Below are positions 11,742 to 24,264 of a stretch of DNA of 64,000 nucleotides, piece after piece; the stretch's first letter is position 1; each line of letters begins with the position of its first letter. The stretch is from Siphlonurus alternatus (Eukaryota; Arthropoda; Insecta; Ephemeroptera; Siphlonuridae), in the NCBI GenBank assembly GCA_949825025.1, contig OX463781.1:5187370-5251369 (forward strand). The letters are read 5' to 3'. The notes beneath the pieces are model-generated. The model ran no database searches, had not been told where the DNA came from, and saw only the letters and a program-made list of their open reading frames with translations. Position numbers and translations under genes: made by a program.

Positions 11742-12012
11742 GGGTGCGTTACACGAAGGTTTTTAATCGCGTTTAACTATACATGTTTTACGTGTTAAAT
11801 CACCTAGTTAAACATGGTTAAATTAAACGTGGTTATAAACCTGCAGGTGGGGGTCTTCAAATAACACCATTTAACCTAAACTTAGCCTAAGACTGTCTTA
11901 GCGCCAATGAAGAATACACAAAGATGCATGTCTTAATTTTTGGATTGTTAAATTTAATTTGTGTTTTTTGAAGACCCCCGGGACCTGGCTAACTGCTTCG
12001 TGAATCGCGCCC
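11742..12012. mobile_element. Foldback MITE family F, copy F1, interrupted
   Basis: Family F ends read GGGTGCGATTCACGAAGC, followed by AGTTAGCCAGGTTTCTAACC and inward repeats of GTTTAGCTAAACC-like words, and the two ends are inverted copies. This copy starts GGGTGCGTTACACGAAGG and ends CTTCGTGAATCGCGCCC. A second element (11849-11979) splits its right arm. The flanks ATA and ATT only approximate the 3-bp duplication seen in F4 and F5. Confidence 0.75.
11849..11979. mobile_element. Small inverted-repeat element nested in F1
   Basis: This 131-bp insert has ends GGGGGTCTTCAAA and TTTGAAGACCCCC. It interrupts the arm of F1, whose sequence resumes as ACCTGGCTAACTGC, matching the family consensus. 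ACCTG occurs on both sides of the insert and may be a 5-bp target duplication. Only one copy is present here. Confidence 0.6.
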
Positions 12013-12567
12013 ATTGAATATTTGCAAAAATAGTTTAAATTTTGTAATTTTTTTATTAACTTCTTTGTTGTTAATTTTTTAAACTTACATGACATGTATT
12101 AATTAAGATTTTTATTATAACTATTTAGACAGTATGAAGTGATGTAAAAGTACAATATAGATGGAAAATTACAAATTCTTTCGGAAACTATACCTGAAAT
12201 ATTTACCAGTTATTCCCCTTGGGCCAATTAGAATTTTCAAATAAAATTCAGAATAATATTTTGGGATAATTCAAGCTTTTGCTCTCCATTTGATTAACAT
12301 GTAAAACGAATAATTTTCGTGGAATATTGCAGAAAAGTACTCATAGCTCGAAATCCTGTTAGTGATTGGTATATTTTTCTTTCGGAATCTATAAGTAAAA
12401 ACTTCAAGCATTGTATTGAAGATACCACTATATAGAGCCAACGCAATATTATTTTTTCTATATAATCTGCTTTGAAGATATCAAACTGAGAGCAGCCCGT
12501 GATAAACTTAATTGAACTTCACTGCATCTTGAAAATGGACGAAATTATTAAAAAGATTACTGCATAC
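12013..12567. other. AT-rich spacer
   Basis: Apart from a phrase at 12288-12306 (ATTTGATTAACATGTAAAA) that resembles the arms of the foldback at 19514-19853, nothing was recognised. Confidence 0.45.
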
Positions 12568-12786
<219 letters not shown>

Positions 12787-13771
12787 GAGGAAAGTGAGAA
12801 AACTGAAGTGACAGTTCTCTTCTTAATTTCATTTTCTTATTTGTTAAATAAAAATCAACATTTTTCTAATAAGTTATAATGCTTGAAAGATGAGTTTAAT
12901 TTTCTGCCAAGCAGGTTGCATAATTTACAAGTTCCCCAAACAGCTGATTTCCTATCTACTTTTTAATCTGATAGACAGTGAGGTGTCAATATTTTTTAAC
13001 AATGCAAGACAACAGATGTTAAAAAGTGCGCCAAGCGAAATTGCGTCATTGACGTTAAGCGCATCCACAACAGAGCTTTCATTAAAACGTTATTAGGTCT
13101 GTTCGTAAATAAACAGTAAAAATAATCGATTATTATTGTTGAAACTTTTGTACAAGGAACGTAAGGATCATCAATAATAATCGATTGTTTCTAATTGTGT
13201 ATTTACGAATAGACTTATTATTTCGCTCGGCGTGCTATTTAAACAACTGGAAATCGTATAACGTAGGGTTGTGATTTTTTTGTGCATTAGTGAGTCTGAA
13301 ATTATTTATAAATAAAACAATAATAAAATAAAAACTGAAACCGTTGCTCTTGATTAAGATGGCTGCGCTTGAAGATACCCCTGCCGTATATGCAACCTGT
13401 TCTTCTTGTATGACGAACTGGTTGCCTAACTTTAGGATGAGATTACATTTTGAGTAAAACTGACATTTTATAATGATTTTATTATAAATTTTATTAAAAT
13501 TTGAATTATATCAGTTTAACATTATAACTTATAAGGTATTAGTATCGTTTTTAACTGCATAATAAATAAAATTGGACAAATGCCAATATTCATCATCACA
13601 CTATAAAATTATAATTTAAAAATATAATATGCAATATAATATTAAACTAGGGGTGGGGTGTAAACTCGCCTACGCTCGTTTGGTTTCAAGTCTTTTAATT
13701 AATTTTGTCAATCATATGTTGCCATCTATATAAGTATTCAGTACGTGATATCATAACGGTATTTTAATGCA
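12787..13771. other. AT-rich spacer
   Basis: A short inverted repeat of AATAATCGATTATT type occurs near 13120-13190. No gene was recognised. Confidence 0.45.
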
Positions 13772-14057
13772 AAATGGACAACCTACATGAAAATTTTTTA
13801 TTACAGAAATGAATTGAAGGTACCAAATTATGCTACTCTGATTTTTTCCAGATTTTTTTGAAACCCAGAACTATTTTTAAATAATTATTAAATGTGCTGC
13901 CACGCCCTCTGGAGGCGTCAACAGGCGTCTCTGTCCTATCCTTTTTATTAACGATTCAGGGGTGCCAACTTAAATTACAGAACGTTCAATAATTATTTAG
14001 AAATAGTTGCAGGACTCATAAAAATCTAAAAAAATTCAGAGTAATTCAGAGTAAAGG
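13772..14057. mobile_element. Foldback element family B, copy B1, right end truncated
   Basis: Family B is a hairpin element. Its arms read inward ATGGACAACATACATGAA, TTATTACAGAAATGAATAG, ACCAAATTATGCTACTCTGA, TTTTTTCAGATTTTTT and GAACTATTTTTAAATAATTA. The loop holds CCTGGAGGCGTCAATAGGCG and GGATTCAGGGGTGCCAA. This copy keeps the left arm and loop but its right arm stops at CAGAGTAATTCAGAGTAA, directly beside SINE copy S2. Confidence 0.75.
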
Positions 14058-14061
14058 TGGA

Positions 14062-14240
14062 GCGTGGCGTTATGCATTGACCGGTTCTCGTTAGATCACT
14101 GAAGTCAGGCTACGTCAAGCGTGGTTAATACTTGGATGGGTGACCATTTCAAGTATAAAAATACGCCGCTTCCTTTCTGGGATAAATTCGTCTTGCTTTC
14201 CACCCAGTGCAGTGATGCACTTCCAAAAATCTCTCAGCCA
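14062..14240 (+). mobile_element. SINE with 5S-derived head (copy S2)
   Basis: The plus strand reads CCGGTTCTCGTTAGATCACT, then AAGTCAGG, then GTGGTTAATACTTGGATGGG and TGACC, which matches 5S rRNA through the internal promoter. The body ends with CTTTCCACCCAGTGCAGTG, shared with copies S4 and S6 rather than S1. That suggests a second subfamily. Confidence 0.75.
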
Positions 14241-14301
14241 TATGTTGACAGATATTATAGTGTTCTAAATTAGCGAAGATGAACAGGCTCAGATAACGAC
14301 T

Positions 14302-14446
14302 CAGACGCAGTTGTTAGACCCCTACTATTTTATTATTATTTATTTTATTTTATTTAATAATTTTTTAAGGAGTCAGACGCAGTTGTTAAGCCCCTACTAT
14401 TTTATTATTATTTATTTTATTTTATTTAATAATTTTTTTAAGGAGT
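14302..14446. repeat. Two-unit tandem duplication (72-73 bp)
   Basis: Units at 14302-14373 and 14374-14446 both start CAGACGCAGTTGTTA and end TTAAGGAGT, with only a few differences. This looks like a recent local duplication. Confidence 0.93.
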
Positions 14447-14599
14447 TTGGGGAGATTCGAGTTAATTATTTTCTTAGCGTCCGGTCGTGTTCGAGCGAGC
14501 AAGGCAATGGGCTTACTCCGGACACTTCCCATCTTCAACACAAAGAGGTGGCCAGTTGTAATTAAACCTCGTAATACTATGATGTACCGAACGCAAATT

Positions 14600-14690
14600 G
14601 CCCCTGAAAGTATGCAACCCAACCAAACTTCCCCTGAAAGTATGCAACCACAACCTACATGCCCCTGAAAGTATGCAACCCGCATTACTT
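14600..14690. repeat. Three tandem copies of a roughly 31-bp unit
   Basis: The phrase CCCCTGAAAGTATGCAACC occurs three times at about 31-bp spacing, with diverged linkers. A related CACCTGAAAGTA occurs near 14790. Open frames over it are low-information. Confidence 0.9.
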
Positions 14691-14879
14691 GCACCTTAAT
14701 TTTATAACCCCCCCTAGACCTAATTGGGAGTAAATCCGAGCATTATTTACGAAAATAATCAATTTTATATAAAGTTATATTAATTAAGTCACACCTGAAA
14801 GTAGTTTGCTTGGAATGTGCTACCATATGGCATCTCCATCTATGGGAAAAATATCGAACTTCTGAATGTCTACAATATC

Positions 14880-15950
14880 TGTGCTCACGTGATTCCATTT
14901 GCGGGCGGCCACCATCTTGAAACTATCGTACGCACATCTGCGCGCACTTGCGCGGATATTCGCATGCGCATTTTCGCGGACCAATCTTCGCGCGAATTTC
15001 ACATCACTGCACTGAGCAGTCAGATCCCCTTTTGCAATGTTGCCTCTAAACAGAAGCAGCCAATGGGATGGCAGCAGTCACACAAAGAAAGTTAATAAAT
15101 TATAATAATTGCAAAGCATTGACGATATGCAAAAGCTTCAGCCAATCCCAGTTAGCAGAACTCTTTCTACCAATGGTAGACTTGCCTTTTTCCACCAACA
15201 TTCAAACTTGAACGACAAAGAAGCTGTTGAAGTTGGTAACCATAAACTTTCCAATGGCAGGAAACACTGTATGTATAAAAAATGGAAAAAGTAGCACTAG
15301 TACGTTGTGTGTTGCATGTTTACGTATCAGAAAACACAAATCGAAACCAACGAAAAGATGAACTCAGGGAGGAGATCCCCTAGCCGTGGAGTCACGCGGC
15401 ACAAGGTCACCCCGTGTCCACGATGTCCACATTTGTGATTCAAAGTGCATGATAGAGGGCCGTAACACATCAAAGTGACACGTAATACGTCGCAATAGCA
15501 TGACGTCCTCACTACACGGCCACGACAACACACCACGCACCAACACTCGAACACACGGTGATTCGAAACACAGGCCACACGACACCGAAGAGCCCAAATT
15601 TCCAAACGTAACCTCACGGGCGGCGTGCGCTGCCGAAACGGTGTCCGGTGTCCGGAACCGAACACGACTCGGCAGCAACAAAAGTTCACCGGGCAAAGAC
15701 GTCCACCGGCCAAGGCCAGCGCAGGGCACCGGAAGAGCTCGGAGGCCGAAAAACCCCAAAAATCTAGATAAAAAAATTCACCCCCAGTCCCCCCCCGGAC
15801 GTGGATTTTTTATTATTTTCCTGGTTACGGCGGCCACCCCCGGGAACCCCCAGGAAAAGTTTCGTCGGGTTCCGACGAACCCAGACGCTCGCCCAAAGGA
15901 AGTGCGTCCCAGCATAGGAAAACGCTGGTTAATTTTGGGGTCCCGAAAGT
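14880..15950. promoter_or_regulatory. CpG-richer island with promoter-like motifs
   Basis: About 1 kb is clearly richer in GC and CpG than everything around it. Near its left end are CACGTG (14886-14891), a YY1-like GCCACCATCTTG (about 14908-14919), an NRF1-like CGCATGCGCA (14961-14970, 11 of 12 to consensus when extended) and CCAAT or ATTGG words (about 14980, 15060, 15141, 15172). This mix is typical of housekeeping promoters. Overlapping open frames on both strands at 15327-15952 are arginine- and proline-rich, overlap one another and match nothing I know, so they are not called genes. The island could instead be the 5' region of an unrecognised transposon. Confidence 0.35.
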
Positions 15951-16629
15951 GATGTTTAATAATAAGGAATATCATTATAAATTTCATTACTTAATATAAA
16001 AAATATAATATAGCTGATACAATAAAAATCAATTAATAAAATTAATATTGTATTATAATTTTTTATTCGATATGCAGTTCATTTACTCTAATGCTATGAA
16101 GGTAGGGGAGGACTGAGGGGGTTAGTGGGGGGTGAGTTATGGGCAGGCGGTCCACCACAGCCAACATATGCCAGCTGACAGAGGGTGTATGTTGGTAGGT
16201 GACATTCGTAATAAAAATGGAATTAGAGAGAAGCGAACACCACTCATACGTAATGTATATCGGATCGTACAAGTGATTAATTTATTTCATTTGTCACAAA
16301 AAAATCATAAATTTTAACAATATATATTTTTCCATTTTATAAATGTTCCTTTTTTTAAATTAAAAAAATATGAAATGTGATACTATAGGTTATTGTCACA
16401 CACAGAGAAATTTATTAGACTTGTCAATTATTATTATTTTTTAGATGAGGGTTCTTAAAATAAGTTAGTAATTTTTTTTATTAATTGATATACTTTAAAA
16501 TAAATGTTTATTGTTTAAAAGATCTCATAGACAACTATTAGAAAATGGACTATATAACTTTAGAGGAATTAAAATTAATTGTTAATATTATTGCTACATA
16601 AAAAAAATATCTAATTACAAAATTATGAT
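15951..16629. other. AT-rich spacer
   Basis: A G-rich patch occurs at 16105-16160. No gene was recognised. Confidence 0.45.
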
Positions 16630-16726
16630 GTTATTTTTTTAATCGCCAAATATAGCCGCCAATGGATATTAGAGTAGGTACGCATTATTCATTTAACATG
16701 CTAAAAATCACCGTATGAAACCACCT
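16630..16726. mobile_element. Harbinger-like MITE family E, copy E5 (half)
   Basis: Only the right half remains: AATCGCCAAATATAGCCGCC, then GCGCATTATTC-like sequence, then a worn end GAAACCACCTTTA. The left half is missing. Confidence 0.6.
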
Positions 16727-17216
16727 TTATCAAGTTTTTTTCATTAGCCACGTTTAGTGCTAGCTTAAATTAATGGCACTAGGTTAATAAAAAAAAAGTT
16801 GTATAACTCTCTGGATAACTCCTTAGTAAATTGCTCTCATTATTTGTGAATTGAAGAGTATAAAACAATGAAATTACTTGGATATCAAGTTAAAAATAAA
16901 TTTCATATATGATAAATTTCAATGGTAGGCATCCACCTGCCGATTTGGTCGCCACGATGTTCGTTTGTTAATTTTGACTTCTGCTACAACATCGGCAAGT
17001 AACCCGCACGTTTTCTTGCTCCGAAGTCAGAACTCTACAACCGCAAAATTCTTTAGACATTAATTACATTGAACTGAGATTAATAATAAAATTTTCATAG
17101 CAGTAAATGTAAAAACTTAGTGCCAATACATAATTTTAAACTTACAAACATGCTATAACTTATTTACGGAGTTAACAATTTGCGTTCGTATAGGATCGAT
17201 CTTACGTGCGCCCAAT

Positions 17217-18627
<1,411 letters not shown>

Positions 18628-19038
18628 CTAATTGAAAAATTACGTCTTCAACTCATCCTTTACACGTCTAAACCTATATAATCTTTTTACCTCTAAAACA
18701 TACCTTATTTCCTTTTCGCTCAAAGTGAGGATGAAATAAGGACAACAGGCGCAATTCGCGAAGCATTTAGCCAGGTTTCTAACCACGTTTAGCTTAACCA
18801 CGTTTAACTACGTATTTTAACACGTAAAACAGGTATAGTTAAACGTGGTTTAGCTAAACCTAGCTAACTTCTTCGTGAATCGCACCCAATATTTCTAACA
18901 TTTTATGCTCAAGACGAGGAGAAAAAACGTGATCTCGTATTTTCCCCTCTTTTTTTTTTTCTCTAAAATGGTGCAAAATAGGAGGTAATTAGACGAGGAG
19001 AGAGGTCAGTATTGAATAAAATGTGAAATTTATTTCAA
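18628..19038 (+). mobile_element. MITE family A, copy A3, carrying a family F insertion
   Basis: The family A landmarks are in order. Between GACAA and TATTTCTAACATTTTATGC the copy is interrupted by F2 (18747-18887). Both family A termini are recognisable but worn (TAATTGAAAAATTACG and AAATTTATTTCAATG). Confidence 0.85.
18747..18887. mobile_element. Foldback MITE family F, copy F2, nested in A3
   Basis: The 141-bp insert has arms AGGCGCAATTCGCGAAGC and CTTCGTGAATCGCACCC. AAC precedes it and AAT follows, from an original AAT duplication at the A3 phrase GACAATATTTC. In A3's orientation the asymmetric centre reads AACACGTAAAAC. Confidence 0.87.
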
Positions 19039-19513
19039 TGACTTTCATCTTATTATAAATTGGACAAATGAACAACGAAATTCATAGGTACGTACTTTTA
19101 AAAGATTAATGTTACATTTATAAATTTACCATGTTATTTAAACAATGATATAAATTTATATAACGTGTAAAATAAAGTTGTTTAATATCTACAACAAATT
19201 GATAATTTCATAAAGCTTGTTGAAGTAGATTGTCACATGTATATAAAATATTATAACTCCGCCTTTTTCATGCTTTCAGTATTAAGAGAGATGTGTGTAT
19301 GACTGAAGCTTAAGTATTTGAGTGAGCTGCCACTGTAAATGAATATTATAACGTAACATTGGTGCTAGGTGGATAGGAAAGTAAAATGTGTCAAAGTCAA
19401 CCATCAAGTGAACAGTCATAAAGTGTTGAAACTTATTGCGATATAACGCAGTATATTTAATTAATCATGTAATTTTATTATAACAGTTAAGGTATAGCTA
19501 GATAACACCAGTC

Positions 19514-19853
19514 AGCTGTTCAACGTAGGTCCCTTTGATTAACATGTAAACCTAAGCAAATTCACAAAAATTCTGAAATTTTTTTGAGAAGCAGATTTAT
19601 TGCCTAAAAGCCATAGAAAAAGTTTCAAAACAATTTAACGAGACTATTTTTTTTTAATTGATTTTTTTAATTTTCAGCATAGGAATTTCCCATAGAGAGA
19701 CAAATTAAATACTAAATTAAAAAAAAATTGTCTCGTTATATTGTTTTGAATTTTTTTCTATATATAACTTTTAGGCACTCTAAAAAAAAATCTGATTTTT
19801 TTTTAATTAGCTTTAGTTTACATGTTAAACAAAGGGACCTACGTCGAACGGCT
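19514..19853. mobile_element. Foldback element of about 340 bp
   Basis: The ends are inverted copies. The left reads CAACGTAGGTCCCTTTGATT and then AACATGTAAACC. The right, reverse-complemented, reads CGACGTAGGTCCCTTTGTTT and then AACATGTAAAC. Pairing continues inward through TGCCTAAAAG / CTTTTAGGCA and AACGAGAC / GTCTCGTT. The interior is AT-rich and non-coding. The superfamily is unknown. Confidence 0.8.
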
Positions 19854-19875
19854 TTCCGGCATTATCTCCACCTTA

Positions 19876-20075
19876 AGGCGGACTCAGATGGTGAAAACAG
19901 CGATGCGATGCGATTTTGTCACACAAGCTGTAAAATTCTATGCGGCAAGCGAATTCACCATTGCGGCGACGAATATCGGGTTGCTCTTTTTTTGAATAGC
20001 CAAATAAGGCCGCCAATGAATGTTACAGCAAGTGCGTATTATTCGCATAATAAATTTTGCCATGTGAATCCGCCT
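19876..20075. mobile_element. Harbinger-like MITE family E, copy E3
   Basis: Starts AGGCGGACTCAGATGG and ends CATGTGAATCCGCCT, with perfect TTA duplications at 19873-19875 and 20076-20078. The 142-codon open frame across this area is MITE read-through. Confidence 0.9.
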
Positions 20076-20105
20076 TTAGAAGGCAGGAAGGCGTCGTCTG
20101 CCATA

Positions 20106-20304
20106 AGGTGGATTTACAGCCTGCAACGCGACGTAAATAATGTGCATTTGCTATAATATTTATTAGCGGCCATATTTGGCGATTAAAAAAGAGTACCGTA
20201 ATTAACGTGATTCCCAGTGAAGTCGCTTAATTGCCGCATAGGATTTCTCAGTTTTTACGTCAAAATCGCGCCACATTACCACTGTCGTTCATGAAAATCC
20301 AGCT
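20106..20304. mobile_element. Harbinger-like MITE family E, copy E4
   Basis: Starts AGGTGGATTTACAGCC and ends CATGAAAATCCAGCT, flanked by ATA and TTA. The interior is inverted relative to E3, which lies only about 30 bp away. Confidence 0.78.
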
Positions 20305-20464
20305 TTATTCCACCACAACCTAGGTTATGAGTTGAATATGGCCTTGATTAGATCTGTGCTTTGCCGCTGACAATGCTTTACCTACATTTATGTGACGTCA
20401 TATTATTATATTTATTTTTTTTTTCATCAAACCCTATTGGGTACTTCTAATTACTAATATTACA

Positions 20465-22586
20465 CAGGCACGGACTGGCCTACCGATCCACCGAGCGTGG
20501 GTCGGTGGGTCGCGACAAAAGTGGGCCGCCGGGGCAAATGTGGGCCGCCGGCCACAAAGAAAAATTAAAAGAGGGTAAAAAAGAGAAAAGAAAGAGGGAG
20601 AAGGAGATGGAGAAAAAGGAAAATAAGAACAAAATGATAACAACCAAGTATTAGCGAAATTAAAGAGATTTTAAACCCATGATGCATACAATGAACAATT
20701 ATTATTATATAATGGACCATTTTATCTTAATGTAGAGCTCCTATCAGGAAAAAAAAATGAGTTAGTATTTTCTAAAAATCGTTCAAGTGATCCACCGTAT
20801 ATCGAACCGAAAAAAAAATCTATCTCACATAAACGTTTGCCAGAAAATAAATCCAAAGTCAGAGTAAACGAGTCGCTTAACATTTTAATTAAGGCCTTAC
20901 CTATATAACCAAGACACTCGAATATCTTGAAAAAATAAACCCTAGGTCTTAGGTGATATGAAAAAAATATAGCAATGTTCTGTGACACGAGCTTTAACCA
21001 AAAACCAATTATTTTTTTTCGCTCGAATCCATTTATCCGTAAAAAATAACAGTCTAGCAATGTTCATTCCCATAAGAGTTTTTCTTTATTTTTGTACGGA
21101 AAAATGGATTGGAGCCAAAAAAATTTGGTTGGTCATAGAACCAAAGAATTAATATTTTTTCTATGATAGAAAATCGTTATATTTTTCATACCACCTAACG
21201 GTGTATTTTTTTCTTTTATTTTTAAGATATTCGAGGGTCTTTGTAAACGACACGTTTGCTGTAACTTTGGAATTTTTTCTGGCAAACCTATGTGAGATAG
21301 AATTTTTTGGATTTCAATTTGATATGGAGGACCACTTGAATTATTTTAAAAAAATTACTAACTCAACTGATAGGAACCTCATAGGAACTCTACTTTAAGC
21401 TGAAATTACACGGTACATACAAAATTTCAAATTATTGAACACTGCATTCAATTTTTCATTTTTTATAAGAAAATTTCCACGCTATTTGTTTGTATTATGC
21501 AGACTTTTTTTTTTTTTTTTTTTGTAAGAAAATATTGATAAAAAAAATGTATCATGTAATAACGTCTTACATAAATCAAGGAATTTATATACAGTATGCC
21601 TGGTATACTGCGCTCGTGATGTTATATGAAAAATCAGGTCTTTCTAAGTATTATGGGAGTTTTATCCAGGGCAGACTATATATATGCGACCCAGGAAATT
21701 TTAGTACTTTCAAATAAAGTTAAATCACTAAATTTGGAATAATAAAAAATAGCTATATCATTATATTACATTACAATCAAGTGGAAATTAACATGCATCA
21801 GAAAAATATTTCAGAGATTAAATCATTTTAACGAATTTTGGTTAGATTACTTTGATGAAAACGGTATTAAAAATAAAATTTCACTACAAATTGAAAAAAA
21901 AAAAAAAATGTATTAAACATTTATTCTTAAAAAAAGGGCATTTCAATTTTAATGAATGCAGAAGGAAATTAAAAACTAACTAAAATTTAAACTTGCATAC
22001 AAAAAAAAAAAAAAAAAAAAAAAAAGTACAAGTACAAGTACTCAAAATTACTTATAATATATTAAGAAAATTCCATTTTCAAACTCGTACGTAATTAATT
22101 TAATTTAAATACTCGGTTTATTAAGTAATTATTAATATACTTATATATTGCATGTTACAGTATTTTTAGTCCTGTCTTGATTTATATTTTGTCCAATGGA
22201 CACGCGCTAATTTTTTTTTTTTTGCATAAATAAATGAATGTAGATGATAATGGGTACCAAATTATTATTTTTTAATGACATAATTTTAAATATATTTTTT
22301 AAACCAATTGTATTTGCAACTAAAAAATATTTAGTAGTCTCATTTTTTTCCTTAAAAAACATAATTGTACATAGGATTTCTATGAAGTATCAGTAAATAA
22401 TTTATTTCAGTTTTTAGTGTAATTTGATAAAAATTGTGATATTTAGTGAAAATTCTAGTGAAATCCTAAAAAAATCGCGCCTGTGGCGGGCTACTGGGGG
22501 GCATAGTCCCCCAGACCCCCCTTTCGAGTGCTGTGGGCCGTCGTTCCTTCTTGCTCGGTGGGCCGTTGCAGCCCAGTCCGTGCCTG
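20465..22586. mobile_element. hAT-type element H1, about 2.1 kb, non-autonomous
   Basis: Terminal inverted repeats are CAGGCACGGACTGG and CCAGTCCGTGCCTG. They are flanked by a perfect 8-bp duplication, ATATTACA, at 20457-20464 and 22587-22594. An 8-bp duplication with CAG...CTG ends is the hAT hallmark, and CAGGnnCGGACTGGCC-like termini are familiar in that superfamily. Subterminal GTGGGCCGCCGG and GTGGGCCGTCG words occur at both ends. No transposase frame survives. The interior holds a very long hairpin (20728-21398) followed by about 1 kb of A/T-rich sequence. Confidence 0.92.
20728..21398. repeat. Internal hairpin of element H1, arms about 300 bp
   Basis: Left arm (20728 to about 21050) and right arm (about 21068-21398) are inverted copies. 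TAATGTAGAGCTCCTATCAGG pairs with the TAGGAACCTC...CTCTACTTTA end, TCGAATATCTTGAAAAAATA pairs with TATTTTTAAGATATTCGA, and CCATTTATCCGTAAAAAATAA pairs with TTATTTTTGTACGG...AAATGG. Open frames on the two arms encode related peptides (LCEIDFFFGS versus LCEIEFFGF), as expected for a duplicated and inverted segment. Confidence 0.85.
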
Positions 22587-22599
22587 ATATTACATACTA

Positions 22600-22945
22600 T
22601 TTTGAAACCCCGAACCTTCCAAAACCCTAACTTGAGCTTTCGTAGGCTCCTCCGGAACGGGAGCTGCCACGGCCTTGAAATCCATCCAAGCATTTGCCTG
22701 TGACTGAGAAAAAAGTGGAAACCTCAGCCCGGAAGGACGCTACAGCTTTTGTCAATGAACCGGAAGTGCAATAGTCCAAAGCCAGAGAAATCACATAGTG
22801 GGGAAGCGCAACGATTTACCCCTAGGTGGAAAACGTGTTTTTTGTTGAAAAAGATCACCCATCCAACTACTAACCACGCTTGGCGTTGCTTGACTTCGGT
22901 GATCTGACAAGACCCGGTCAAACGCACTGCGCTACCATGACGAAT
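22600..22945 (-). mobile_element. SINE with 5S-derived head (copy S3)
   Basis: The minus-strand head carries GGTCTTGTCAGATCACCGAA, then AAGCAACGCC, then GTGGTTAGTAGTTGGATGGG, as in S1. The body has CAGGCAAATGCTTGGATGG and the tail GGAAGGTTCGGGGTTTC. It lies only about 5 bp beyond the right target duplication of hAT element H1. Confidence 0.82.
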
Positions 22946-22959
22946 GGTGAAATACATTT

Positions 22960-23855
22960 CAAAGAGTTCAATTCATGCTTATAATGTTTATAGAGAAACC
23001 TGTAATTACCTTCATACATGAATCACATCCATAATGTATTTATATAGTATAATTAGCTTGTGTTATTCTGTATAATATTATACTTGATAAAATGTTGTTT
23101 GAAAATCACTGCTTATGAAGTAAATATTACTAAGTATACTGAAAGCCAATCAGCCAATCAAAATCAAGTTTGTTATAAGAAAAAAAAGGCATGATTAATA
23201 TTATGCATTATAGATTGTTTTGGTAATATTATACTATATTATGCTTGTATAAGTTTTTTTATAAACATAATTAAGAATAATATTGTTGAAATTAAAATAT
23301 ATGTACACAGTAATAACAATTAAATTAAAATAATATTTTTGTAACACAAAATATTTAAATATTCTGCATACTAAAATTAAATTTCTCTAACAATATAAGC
23401 AGAATCTCTTTTAAACAATAACAATTATAATAAAGATTAATTGTTGCAGCTCTAAAATAAAATGTAAAACATTTTCTAATGTGTCGATTTGTAAATTCAT
23501 GCTAATGTAAGAACCGTGATCTGTAGAAATAACATTTGTAGAAGGAACATGATAAAAAGGAACAAAAAAAATATATAATAAAAAAGACTCTATTTGAACT
23601 AATGGAACATTTGGCAAAGAAGAAAACCCATAAAATGTTAACTGTGATTTATAAAGTCTAAAAAAAAAATGGTATGCATTAAAATTGTCCGGTAGTAATT
23701 TGCATATTTCATGTGATGACAAAATTTTTAGAAATGTAATTGAGAGTTAATACTGCGTAGTACGTGATAATGTAACAAATGAAAAATATCATCATCAATT
23801 TATAGTCCAGAGAAAAAGGATCTGATTTCATTTTCGTTAGTTCGGTGTATAAGTC
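22960..23855. other. AT-rich spacer
   Basis: No transposon ends were recognised. The minus-strand open frames at 23411-23909 are AT-biased and look like chance. Confidence 0.45.
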
Positions 23856-24259
23856 AATGGACAACATACATGAAAAAAATTTATTACAGAAATGAATAGA
23901 AGATACCAAATTATGATATTATGAATTTTTTCAGATTTTTTTTAGACCTGGAAAAAAATAATTATTAATTAATTAATAATAATTAATTATTAATTAATAA
24001 TTAATTTATTATTATTATTAATTAGTTTTTAAATAATTATTGAAGGTTCTTTAATTTAAGTTGGCACCCCTGAATCCTGAATAAAAAGGATAGTGCCTGG
24101 ACGTCTATTGACGCCTCCAGGAGGCGCAGCCGCACATTCAATAATTATTTAAAAATAGTTCTGGGTCTCAAAAAAATCTGAAAAAAATTCAGAGTAGCAT
24201 AATTTGGTACCCTCTATTAATTTCTGTAATAAAATTTTTTCATGTTTGTTGTCCATTCA
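23856..24259. mobile_element. Foldback element family B, copy B2
   Basis: Complete copy: ATGGACAACATACATGAA at the left, TTCATGTTTGTTGTCCATT-type sequence at the right, arms of about 130 bp. The left arm carries an extra AT-rich palindromic expansion (AATTAATAATAATTAATTA region, 23955-24030). Family A copy A4 starts within about 6 bp of its right end. Confidence 0.85.
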
Positions 24260-24264
24260 ATACA

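Noticed and set aside
15327..15952. Overlapping 128-150 codon frames on both strands in the CpG island
   Set aside because: High GC removes stop codons in several frames at once. The peptides are Arg/Pro-rich, mutually overlapping and unrecognised.
19728..20156. 142-codon plus-strand frame
   Set aside because: It reads through the foldback arm and Harbinger-like copies E3 and E4, whose structure explains the sequence.
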